Of a DNA stretch of 64,000 nucleotides, positions 27,349 through 36,700 are shown in pieces. Numbering within the stretch: position 1 is the stretch's first letter; each line of letters begins with the position of its first letter. The DNA comes from Promethearchaeota archaeon. Its GTDB lineage: Archaea > Asgardarchaeota > Lokiarchaeia > Sigynarchaeales > SOKP01. The stretch is taken from NCBI GenBank assembly GCA_019894875.1, contig JAGXNR010000009.1, positions 1 through 64,000 on the forward strand, written 5' to 3'. Below the pieces are notes generated by a model. That model searched no databases. It was given only the letters and a program-made list of their open reading frames with translations, and was not told the DNA's origin. The position numbers and the translations under genes were made by a program.

Positions 27349-27825
27349 TCAGTGTCTAATCTTTTTATATGTTATCGCTATTGAAACAATTATAGAAAAT
27401 CCTATAATTAACCAAAACCCGAGATATCCCGGAATTTCTGGTCCACTGCTCTGTGGACATGAGCCAACACCACAAATTATACATCCAGTTATGCTTCCAC
27501 CTTCGTTGCATGTCGCATATACCTCAAAAATATCTCCAGTACTATAAGCAAGGGGATAATCATAATCTGCACCCGACGTACTTGTCTGATTAGTGTAGGT
27601 TGTATTTAAAACAATACTTCCATTAAAGCTAACTTGCACTAGATCAATATAATGAATATTGGGGTCTTCAACTTCATGACCGATTAGCACATTAAAATTA
27701 CCTGCATTAAAACCTAAATTTATCATATTAGGTGAATGTGCTTTTGTCTTTATAGTAAAAATTGAAGAAGTCATGAGCACCATCAGAGAGATTAAAACCA
27801 TATAGTAAATGCTTTTTTTTTTCAT
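27349..27825 (-). CDS. Secreted, membrane-anchored superoxide-reductase-like (desulfoferrodoxin-fold) protein
   Basis: 158 residues: signal peptide (MKKKSIYYMVLISLMVLMTSS), an outer domain of about 100 residues, and a C-terminal anchor (PGYLGFW, hydrophobic helix, YKKIRH). The outer domain has LIGHEVEDPNIHYID and ATCNEGG, which resemble the VGH...HYIxWI and CNxHGxW segments of superoxide reductase/desulfoferrodoxin. His-rich iron ligands are only partly kept: the second motif lacks the His after CN. The Cys pairs ATC, GCIICG and GSC may form disulfides. So the fold is plausible, the enzyme activity is doubtful; SoxYZ-like carriers share this fold. Confidence 0.55.
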   Translation of the reverse strand: MKKKSIYYMVLISLMVLMTSSIFTIKTKAHSPNMINLGFNAGNFNVLIGHEVEDPNIHYIDLVQVSFNGSIVLNTTYTNQTSTSGADYDYPLAYSTGDIFEVYATCNEGGSITGCIICGVGSCPQSSGPEIPGYLGFWLIIGFSIIVSIAITYKKIRH

Positions 27826-28107
27826 TTTTTTTCGCTTTTTAATTTAAAATTACTTATTTGAAAATATTGTAAGGATATTATTTAATATTTTACATTAAAG
27901 TAGAATCATAACCATTATTATACTAATCTGTATAGATTTCTCATATTATTCTCCTTGGGTGCAAGACGTGAAATTTTAATAGATTTCTTATAAAGAAAAG
28001 AAATTTATTTCTAATTTAGATAATATTTTTATAATTAATGATCTACATTGATAATAATTAAGGAAAAAAGTATTAGATTTGAAAATTAGAGAAACGGTTT
28101 TTTAGTT

Positions 28108-29706
28108 TTGAAAACGAATATTCATCCGAAGGAAATTTATCAAAGAGTGGAAGAATTTGGATTGAGCAATTCCGCTAGTATGCTGACGGAGATCATAGAA
28201 GTAGAAAAAGATTCTAATAGAAGGCAGGAAGCGATAAAATATTTGTCATTGATTAGCAATAATTCTATGCAAGTGAAAGAGAGAAGTCATAATATATTTG
28301 AAAACTTATTAATTTCTGGTGAAAAGGTTGGTATTAAATGTGAGGCTGCTAAAGCTTTAGGAAATAGCAAGAATGAAAAAGGATTAAAACCATTAAAATG
28401 GGTTTTAAAACAGAAACCACTCAATTCTCAAGTTGAACTATCAGTCTTAAAGGCTATTAAAAAAATTAGATTTGAAGAACCTGAAATTAAGCTTTTTATT
28501 AAGAAATTAGACGAAGAAAATAACTCTATTAGAGATTTCGTTAGGATTCAATTATTAAGCTTGGATCCGGGACAATTAATAAACACGGCATTAATTTCAT
28601 TAGAGAATAAGAAATTCTCAAATGACCACAAGATTGAGCTTATTAAGTTAATCGGATATGAATTATCGAGTATCAACAGTTCTTTTGAGGGTGTAAGTTA
28701 TATAGAAAGCAAATATCCTGAAATCATGGAGGATTTAATTCAGTATAAAAAGGTTCTTCTTGAAGAAATTACGCAAATTTTGAAAAGAGAAGATTCCAAT
28801 TTAATGGAATCTGTTTTGTCTATTTTACACGTTATTGGGCATGAAATTGAAAAAGACTTAATTAAATTATTGTTAATTGAAGATTTTATTGTTAAAAAAA
28901 ACGCTATTGTTCTATGTGGGAAGTTAAAACTTACTGAATCAGTAGACTTTTTGATAACGAATTTAGATAATATTTATAACGAGGTTAGTATCGCTTCAAT
29001 TGAAGCTTTAGGTGAAATTGGGGACATTTCAGCAGTTCCTGAGCTCTTAGATATTTTAGATATTGAAGATATTAGCTTTGAGTATACAGATTTGGATATG
29101 AAACTCTATATTTTGGATGCGATAAAAAAGATTTATTCAAACAATCAAAATGTTTCATACGATCATCTATATTCTCACATGGAAAAAGATAACATTACAA
29201 TACAAGAAAGTGTTGCATTCCTATTAGGGGAAATTGGCAAAGAAGAATTTGTAAAACCTCTTGTTAGTTTATTAAATGTAAGAAATCTTGATGTTCAAAA
29301 GAATACAATTATTGCTTTAGGTAAAATAGGAAAATTAGAGTCTTTAGAGTATTTAATAAGGATCATAAAAAACGATAATTCTTATTGGCTTATTAAGAAA
29401 GTAGCAGTAGACGCGATTTATAATATAATTCAAAATAACTGGTACAGAGTAAAGGATGATCAGAATGGAATAAAAAGATCAATAAATAAAGAATTAGCAG
29501 TAATGATTGAACATTTAGGAAACAATTCAGAAGAAAATTTCAAGGTTAAACTAAGTTTAATCAATTTATTAGAAACATATAGTGACGAACATGCTTTAAG
29601 CGCTTTACTCAAAAGAATCAATGATTTCCATAGAGTTGTTAGAATTCGTGCTTCTAATGCTATAAAAAAAATCGAAGAAAGGCTTGAATTATCCCATCAA
29701 CACTAA
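28108..29706 (+). CDS. HEAT-repeat protein
   Basis: 532 residues starting at a TTG codon (28108). Most of the protein is a string of paired helices with HEAT/PBS-lyase-type spacing, clear in AAKALGNSKNEKGLKPL, ASIEALGEIGDISAVPELLD, AFLLGEIGKEEFVKPLVSLL and IALGKIGKLESLEYLI, and again near the end in ALSALLKRINDFHRVVRIRA. No signal peptide or membrane segment. HEAT proteins are scaffolds; the partner is not evident. It precedes the third FrhB-like gene by 150 bp on the same strand, so a link with redox proteins is possible but not shown. Confidence 0.8.
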   Translation: MKTNIHPKEIYQRVEEFGLSNSASMLTEIIEVEKDSNRRQEAIKYLSLISNNSMQVKERSHNIFENLLISGEKVGIKCEAAKALGNSKNEKGLKPLKWVLKQKPLNSQVELSVLKAIKKIRFEEPEIKLFIKKLDEENNSIRDFVRIQLLSLDPGQLINTALISLENKKFSNDHKIELIKLIGYELSSINSSFEGVSYIESKYPEIMEDLIQYKKVLLEEITQILKREDSNLMESVLSILHVIGHEIEKDLIKLLLIEDFIVKKNAIVLCGKLKLTESVDFLITNLDNIYNEVSIASIEALGEIGDISAVPELLDILDIEDISFEYTDLDMKLYILDAIKKIYSNNQNVSYDHLYSHMEKDNITIQESVAFLLGEIGKEEFVKPLVSLLNVRNLDVQKNTIIALGKIGKLESLEYLIRIIKNDNSYWLIKKVAVDAIYNIIQNNWYRVKDDQNGIKRSINKELAVMIEHLGNNSEENFKVKLSLINLLETYSDEHALSALLKRINDFHRVVRIRASNAIKKIEERLELSHQH

Positions 29707-29855
29707 ATTATTTTTTCCTCTTTTTTGACATAATTTGCTAAAAAAATGTTATTGGTTTCTTAATTATAATAATGTTTTTTTAAAAAAATCCATTTTATAT
29801 TATGAAACTATAGTCTAATAATGAAATTACAGTAGAGATATTACTAGTACATAAT

Positions 29856-31346
29856 ATGACAGAAAATAATATAGAAAAAACGGAATCTCAATATGATTAT
29901 TCCTTTGAGTATATTCAGAAGAAGCTTGAAGGTAAGAAAGATAGCTTCGGAATGCTAATGAAGGAGATCGTGCGCACGGGAATCTGCACAGAATGTGCAA
30001 CGTGTGCAGCTGTTTGTCCCGTTCTAGAATGGGATCACGTATCTGGGCAACCAAAACTAACAGGTAAATGCACTGGGTGTGGAATATGTTATAATCAATG
30101 TCCAAGAACTATTACCGATCCTCATATTTTAATGGGAGAATTTAAAACAGGATATGTTTCAAATACCAACATTCCAGAAGTAATCGGTGGTCAGGATGGT
30201 GGAACGGTTACAAGCATTTTATGTTATTTATTCGATGAACATTTAATTGATGCTGCAGTTGTTACAATGAAGGATCCTAATAAACCATGGCACCCGGTTG
30301 CTCAAATTATCACAAGTAAAGATGATGCTATCAAATCTTCAGGTTCTATTTATTGTCACTCACAAACCGTAGAAGCATTAATGGATGCAATTCGACAGGA
30401 CTTTAGATCAATAGCATTCGTAGGAACTCCATGTAATATAGATGCAGTTTCAAAAATGTTTGATAGTCCAACGGGAATGTTAAAATATTTTATGCGTGCC
30501 CATGTCCTTTCCATAGGGCTTTTCTGTATGGATTCCTTTGCCCCAGAAGCAATTTATCCGTTTTTCGAGAGAGATGGAATTGATTTATCTAAAGTTCAAA
30601 AGATGGATATTAATAAAGGGAAATTTCATGTATATTACGAACCACAAGGGGAACCTGTGAAATCCTATACAATCAAGCAACTTGATAAATTTAAATCTTC
30701 AAGCTGTAATTTCTGCACAGATTTGACAGCAGAAAATGCGGATATTTCAGTAGGTTCGGTAGGGAGTGGTGCGAATAGGAATACAGTGTTTGCAAGAACT
30801 GGTCTCGGTGCTGAAATTATGGAAGACGCTGCCCAAAAAGGTTATCTTAAAATAGAACCCTTTAATGCGATAAATCTAAACGCAGTGTTATTTTTAGCAA
30901 AACTTAAGAAAGTTGCACAGTATAATATACAAAAACGTAAGGTATTCATAGTAAAAGACTCTGACGAAAAGGAAGAGTTAAGAATAGAAACGAAACCTGA
31001 AGTGGAACAAAGTACTGTTAAACCTGCTCTTGGAGCTCGAAAATTTCTCAGTGTCAAGCAAGATTTAGACGAAACAAGCAAAATTCTAAATTTATCACTA
31101 ACAAATACTATCGGATATGTATTGGAGAAAATGAAAATTCGTATAGTAGCTGTTGAAGAACTTTTCGAAAAGAGACCGTGGATTACGTCAATCAAGGAAT
31201 TATTTCCGTTCGAAACGATCGAAATAGGATACCCATTGGAAGCAAATGAAGGTGAACAAATAATCGCGAATATATTAGTAGAAGCATCAACAGAAGATTT
31301 TGGTAAAATATTTTCTAGAACTTTTAAATTGGCACCAAAAGAATAA
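29856..31346 (+). CDS. FrhB-like F420-type oxidoreductase subunit (stand-alone)
   Basis: 496 residues. Two N-terminal [4Fe-4S] motifs (CTECATCAAVC about 47, CTGCGICYNQC about 75), then the FrhB domain: GGQDGGTVTSI, KSSGSIYCHS, VGTPCNIDAV, GLFCMDSF, CNFCTDLTAENADISVGSVG. After residue 350 there is an extra 130-residue C-terminal part, with a weakly conserved linker (KPALGARKFLSVK) and a small alpha/beta segment. It is related to 16670-18166 but away from the Hdr cluster and on the other strand, with its own TATA-like box about 29790-29800. Electron partner unknown; likely ferredoxin or another F420-dependent enzyme. Confidence 0.87.
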   Translation: MTENNIEKTESQYDYSFEYIQKKLEGKKDSFGMLMKEIVRTGICTECATCAAVCPVLEWDHVSGQPKLTGKCTGCGICYNQCPRTITDPHILMGEFKTGYVSNTNIPEVIGGQDGGTVTSILCYLFDEHLIDAAVVTMKDPNKPWHPVAQIITSKDDAIKSSGSIYCHSQTVEALMDAIRQDFRSIAFVGTPCNIDAVSKMFDSPTGMLKYFMRAHVLSIGLFCMDSFAPEAIYPFFERDGIDLSKVQKMDINKGKFHVYYEPQGEPVKSYTIKQLDKFKSSSCNFCTDLTAENADISVGSVGSGANRNTVFARTGLGAEIMEDAAQKGYLKIEPFNAINLNAVLFLAKLKKVAQYNIQKRKVFIVKDSDEKEELRIETKPEVEQSTVKPALGARKFLSVKQDLDETSKILNLSLTNTIGYVLEKMKIRIVAVEELFEKRPWITSIKELFPFETIEIGYPLEANEGEQIIANILVEASTEDFGKIFSRTFKLAPKE

Positions 31347-31385
31347 ACATCTAAATAAATTTTTATAAAAAATATTAAATAAAAA

Positions 31386-33773
31386 TTAAATCGGGACTTC
31401 TTCTCCTGGTTTTCGTTTTTTTAGGAATATTACTACAACAAGAGTGGTAATCGCAGCTCCAGAAACAATAGAGATAGTAATAATAATAATAATGAAATTA
31501 ATCCCGGATACCGGAAGGGTTTTTTCCACATTTAAATTTTCAGCTGCAAGATTTCCTAGAGTGTCATTAGCATAAAAAGTTATAGTAATATTTCCTTGAG
31601 ATAAAGCAGACCATGCTGTTTGCTTAATGGTTCCATTAGTAGTAATAATAAAATTCGTTAAACCACCATCAAGAGAATACCATACGGAGTCTAAACGATC
31701 ATCTATAACTGTAATATTAAAAGCTGGAGCGTTAATACCGAACTTATCTCCAGTAGAAGGTGAATTGATGATGATTAATGGAGCTACAGCGTCTTTTTCT
31801 ATGTAAACTTCAGCAGATCCAATATTTCCTGGTATATCGCTAGCATAAAAAGTTATAGTAACATTTCCTTGAGATAAAGCAGACCAAGCTGTTTGGTCAA
31901 TGGTTCCATTAGTAGTACTAGTAAAATTAGTTATACCCCCATCAAGAGTATACCATATGGAGTCTAAATTACTATCTGTAATTGAAATCGTAAAAGTAGG
32001 TGATTTTGTCCCGAATACATCATCATCACTAGGTGAATTTATAGTTATTATTGGTGGGCCATCTTCAGCTATGGGTAAAAAATCTTTACTACCTGCTTTA
32101 CCTGTAATATTATAAGGTTTATCTACAATTCCATCTTGAGGGTTTTCATCTGGACCAGTATGATTATCCCAATAATTGCCAATATATGAATTATTCCAAT
32201 TATTTGTAGGTTCATCATCAATAGCATGTATTACATTATTTATGAAAAAATTATGATATGCTAAATTATTATGACTACCACCATCACCTTCATCTATATA
32301 GATACCGCATCTATTATTTACAGTAAAAACATTTTCATAGATGACATTATAATCAGATAGATATAAATCTATTCCATAGTAATTATTATGAAATGTATTT
32401 TCATTGATAGTATTATCTAAGCTATTTGATAAATAAAGACCAGACATGTCATTGTGAAAGTTATCTTTTATGGTATTTTGTGAAATAGTATTATTATGAC
32501 TGTTTACTATATGAACACCATCCTGTGTATTTTTATTTATTGTGTTTCCCAAGATTATATTTTCTTCACAATTAGCCCATACAGCTATTCCATGTATAGC
32601 ATTGTTGTTTACACTGTTTCTCGAAATCAAGTTATTATTACTACCATTTAAATGGATTCCCACATAACCATTGTTAGAACAATCATTTTGAATTAAGTTT
32701 CCATTAGTAACATTATTTAAATAGATTCCTGCATCAGTTTGAGATGGTCCTGCATTATAAACAATACAACCATTAATTGTAAAATATTTTTCAGAGTTTT
32801 TAATTGAAATACAACTATCTATATTATTACCGTCAAGATTTAAATTTTCAATAATATAAGGATCTAATTCAGTCCCTGAACCTCTACACCAAGATTGACT
32901 CGCTGCCCAAGACCAATCGTTCAAACTGCCAGGAAGATCATCAATAGCAATTGGGCCTTGTATACTCCATATGGGTAAATAATCTTGGCTCATTCCCGCA
33001 GGAGGAACATCATATGGGTCATCCCCAATACCATCGAAGTCCATATCATATCCACTATAGTCATCCCAATAATTTCCCAAAACTGAATTATTCCAACTAT
33101 TAAAGAATCCAATATCATTAGCATGTCCTAATCCTGGATTAGTAAACGAATTATTATAGAATAGATTATTATCACTAAGCACTTCTACCCCATACCAACC
33201 ATTATCATGGATGGTATTTCCTGTGACCGTAATGTTTTCGCAATTTAAATACACAAGTATTCCGCTCCAACTATTATTATATATTTCATTATTTGAAATA
33301 AAAATTTCACTAGCGTCCAATAAAACTATACCATCAGCAGAATGATTATGAATATGACTATTCAGAATTTGTCCATTCGTGACATTTTCTAATGAAAGCC
33401 CTACAGCAATCGATTGTGAATATCTTATTGTACAATTATTAATGATAAAAGGCTTTCTGGAATTTAAAATACTAAAGCAGGCTAATCCCGTTGAAAATTC
33501 AAAGGTATGACCTTCAATAATGTAAGGGGATTCAACAGTTCCTGAACCAGTACACCATGGTTGAGTTTCAGCCCAAGCCCAATTTGTTAAACTTCCTGGA
33601 AGATCGTCAATTACAATACTATAATAAAGTCCTGAGGTGTTTAATAAATTAGAATCATTAATGCTCTTGTGCAATGGAGCAAGAATAAAAGAGAAAGAAG
33701 TAAAATTCAACATTAACAAAAGAATAAATCCGATAGTAAAATTGAATTTGTGATTTTTTTGTCTCATATACAT
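31386..33773 (-). CDS. Secreted NosD-like beta-helix surface protein with Ig-like repeats and C-terminal anchor
   Basis: 795 residues. An N-terminal signal segment (about 9-30), then two NosD/PbH1 right-handed beta-helix modules, each opening with IDDLPGS and a WC..GSGT.. PYIIE motif (about 50 and 275) and rich in NN/N-G turns. Then two near-identical Ig-like repeats of about 90 residues (INSPSxxDxFG ... TAWSALSQGN ... FYAxDxxGN). A C-terminal helix (about 755-782) with KKRKPGEE follows. The first module ends with a D-rich segment (DMDFDGIGDD) that may bind calcium. It starts 23 bp after the giant gene upstream on the same strand, so both are probably co-expressed envelope proteins. Confidence 0.85.
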   Translation of the reverse strand: MYMRQKNHKFNFTIGFILLLMLNFTSFSFILAPLHKSINDSNLLNTSGLYYSIVIDDLPGSLTNWAWAETQPWCTGSGTVESPYIIEGHTFEFSTGLACFSILNSRKPFIINNCTIRYSQSIAVGLSLENVTNGQILNSHIHNHSADGIVLLDASEIFISNNEIYNNSWSGILVYLNCENITVTGNTIHDNGWYGVEVLSDNNLFYNNSFTNPGLGHANDIGFFNSWNNSVLGNYWDDYSGYDMDFDGIGDDPYDVPPAGMSQDYLPIWSIQGPIAIDDLPGSLNDWSWAASQSWCRGSGTELDPYIIENLNLDGNNIDSCISIKNSEKYFTINGCIVYNAGPSQTDAGIYLNNVTNGNLIQNDCSNNGYVGIHLNGSNNNLISRNSVNNNAIHGIAVWANCEENIILGNTINKNTQDGVHIVNSHNNTISQNTIKDNFHNDMSGLYLSNSLDNTINENTFHNNYYGIDLYLSDYNVIYENVFTVNNRCGIYIDEGDGGSHNNLAYHNFFINNVIHAIDDEPTNNWNNSYIGNYWDNHTGPDENPQDGIVDKPYNITGKAGSKDFLPIAEDGPPIITINSPSDDDVFGTKSPTFTISITDSNLDSIWYTLDGGITNFTSTTNGTIDQTAWSALSQGNVTITFYASDIPGNIGSAEVYIEKDAVAPLIIINSPSTGDKFGINAPAFNITVIDDRLDSVWYSLDGGLTNFIITTNGTIKQTAWSALSQGNITITFYANDTLGNLAAENLNVEKTLPVSGINFIIIIITISIVSGAAITTLVVVIFLKKRKPGEEVPI

Positions 33774-33796
33774 AAATAACTCATAAAACTTAGTTG

Positions 33797-36700
33797 TTAA
33801 AATTTCAAATTACTAATTTTATAAATAAAATTATCGATCTCTTGGTTAAGCACTAAAGCTTGTTCTTCAGATATCCTACCACATTTTACTAGGCACTCAA
33901 TTTTCTTTTGTGTTAATTCTAATTTAGAAATCGCATGAGAAATGTGTTTAAGAACATAATTTTTATCTACACAATCTTTAGATATTAAATATAAAACATG
34001 TTCTAATTCCCCAATTGCACATCTAAGGTAGTGTTCAATTGACATAAATATATAGAAACTATCTTGTTTAGCGATGTCATCTGCGAATTGAGATATCTCT
34101 ACGATTATATCTGCGATTTCTAAAGATGTTTCAGTTCCAACTATTGCTCCCATTGTAAGCGATAAATGATCCCGTATTGCATGAACTCGAGCTAAAATAA
34201 AGTCTCTAATTTCTTCAGATATTCTATCATGTTTAAGTAATACGTATTGGAACATATCAAAAAACTCCAAACTAGCTTTAGCTAACATATCTAATAGGAC
34301 TGCTTTTGATTCGTATCCAGAATTGAAGAAATATAAAGCCCACTCAACATTACATTGGGCTCTGTGAATATGATTGATAAGTGGTCTACTATAGCAAAAA
34401 GGGAGTATATCTTCAATATAATCCTCAATTTCACTAATTTCCCATAAGATATATTCCATCATTTCATCAGGAGTTACTTCAAAAGTGCCTATAAAGACGG
34501 ATGTTAAAGCATCATTAGGTCTATCATCGTCAGCATCAGTTATTTCAATACGAACTGTATGGTTGCCGTATTCCATTATCCAGTCATTTGATAAACTAAA
34601 ATTAAACACAGTTTCATATGGAGTTGGTAAATAATTGTGAATAAGTTCATCATCTACATAAATAGATATATTAGCTATTCCAATATCATCACTATGCCAT
34701 TCTACTTCATCAAATGCTAAAAATGAAATATTAAGGAAGAAACAATTATCTCTAATTATCACATGTTCAAACCAAGGAGGTAATATATCATCATCAATCA
34801 CAGTAATAAAGGCATTAATAGTCTTGGAAATATAAGGAGTTGATGCTGTGATAATAAATGTATCGTTGCCTAATTCGAATGGTATCATAGTCAAATTGAA
34901 ATTCTCATATTGACCAGGAATCATCATGAAGGAACTTTGTGTAAGGAAAGTATTAGCAAAATTCACACTAGTATATGATATATCAAAAGGAACCTCAACA
35001 TTCCCTATATTAGTAAGATGCAAAGTATAGTTAAAAATATCACTATCGGTTAATGTTAAATTGGCTTCCTCGACGAAAAAACTCATTCTATGGTATTCTT
35101 GAATATCAAGGATACAATTAAACATCTTTATCAAAGTAGGATCTGCTTCTGAACTCACTTTAATATTGAAATATATTTCACCGGGAAAAACTATTTTACC
35201 CCACGGAATATAAAATACAATCAATGAAGAATCTAACCTCAAAGGATAAGCTGATAATGTAGATTCATATAATTCAAAAAGATCCATATCTAGATCTATT
35301 ATCTCAACAGTATAATTATCATGTAGATTTCCTGTATTAGTAACATTAATTAAATATGGCAAATAGCCTTCACCACCTAAATCTAAACCTTCAAGTAAAA
35401 TTGGATCAAAAGTAACTTCAAAATCTAAGAGAGGGACTATCTCATAATCAAGATAAAGATTACTTCTAACGATAGATGCGTCTGCATGTTGAAGTCGTAC
35501 AATTGTTGTATGATTACCTGGTGTAAGGGGATTAATCGCTGTTGGTGTAATTAAAACTCTAACTATTTTATGTTCGTTAGGTTCAACTTTAATACTTGAT
35601 GTTGGTATCCCATCTTTATAAAAAGTATAATCCCAAAGTTCTTCAGATGAGCCGAGGAGGTTATAAGTTTGGTTATGGGATGACCTACTTTGAATATTTA
35701 GGTCATAAATTAGTGATTCAGAATGCATAGGGATAATCTCATCTTGTATTGGAGTTACACTAGTCTCTGGTTGCATTTCCGTCCATTCTCCTGAAAACCA
35801 AGATCCATCTCTAAGCATACTTATAAATTCTTCTAAGGTAGTAGGCATAACAGGCATGTTAAAATATACAGTTTCTTGATTTTCATACGGTCCTCCCTCA
35901 ACAAATCCGAAATCTTTACAAACAATCCAAGGAGGATACCAAACAAAAATAACCACGCTTCCTAGATAAAAATACCATCTTATATCTGTGTTAATCGTTA
36001 CCTTAGTTACTGGAGATGGTTCATCAAAAGTATCACTCACCGTCGTATGTTCTTCTCTATGTTGCGTAAATGTGAACATCTCTTTTCTCGTTCCAGGAGA
36101 ACCAATTTCTCCCAAATCTAGTTGTGTTCCAAACCATAAGTTTGTATTTCCAGTATTTTTAATGTCAATATTAAAAGAAATTTGATCTCCTACCCTAAAA
36201 CTTCCATGATGTTGTAAATTCCAACTATTATAACTTATACTATGTTTAACAATTTCATAATCAGGATTTGCATCTTCAACACCACACCATGCATATAACT
36301 CACCCCATAAGTCATAACCAAAGAGACTTGCAATCCAATCGGCCAGTGTCGCAATCAGAACAAGAGCAACTAAAACTAAAGTTGCTGGGGTAACAGGGAG
36401 AAAAGCTAAAACACCAGAATATATTGCCATTCCACCTCTAAAACTCTCTGCCATACCCGTTTTATATGCTCCTTGATTCACTTGATCAATTCCATACGCC
36501 AATCTCAGTGCTCCAAACACAATACTAAAAATAGCCATTCCTTTCCCAAGAGCACCTAGAACTCCACTGAAATCTTTCAATTTACTCATAAATTCGAGAA
36601 TCGATGATACAAAAACTCCAACCTCCGCCAGTTTAACAGGTATTTGCCCCATAGCTTGATCTCCTTCGTATTCTTCAAGATATTTGTTAAATATATTGCC

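Noticed and set aside
32000..33700. Asparagine-rich repeats in the NosD-like gene as low-complexity artefact
   Set aside because: The spacing fits beta-helix rungs and the flanking modules are well defined, so it is a real protein-coding repeat.
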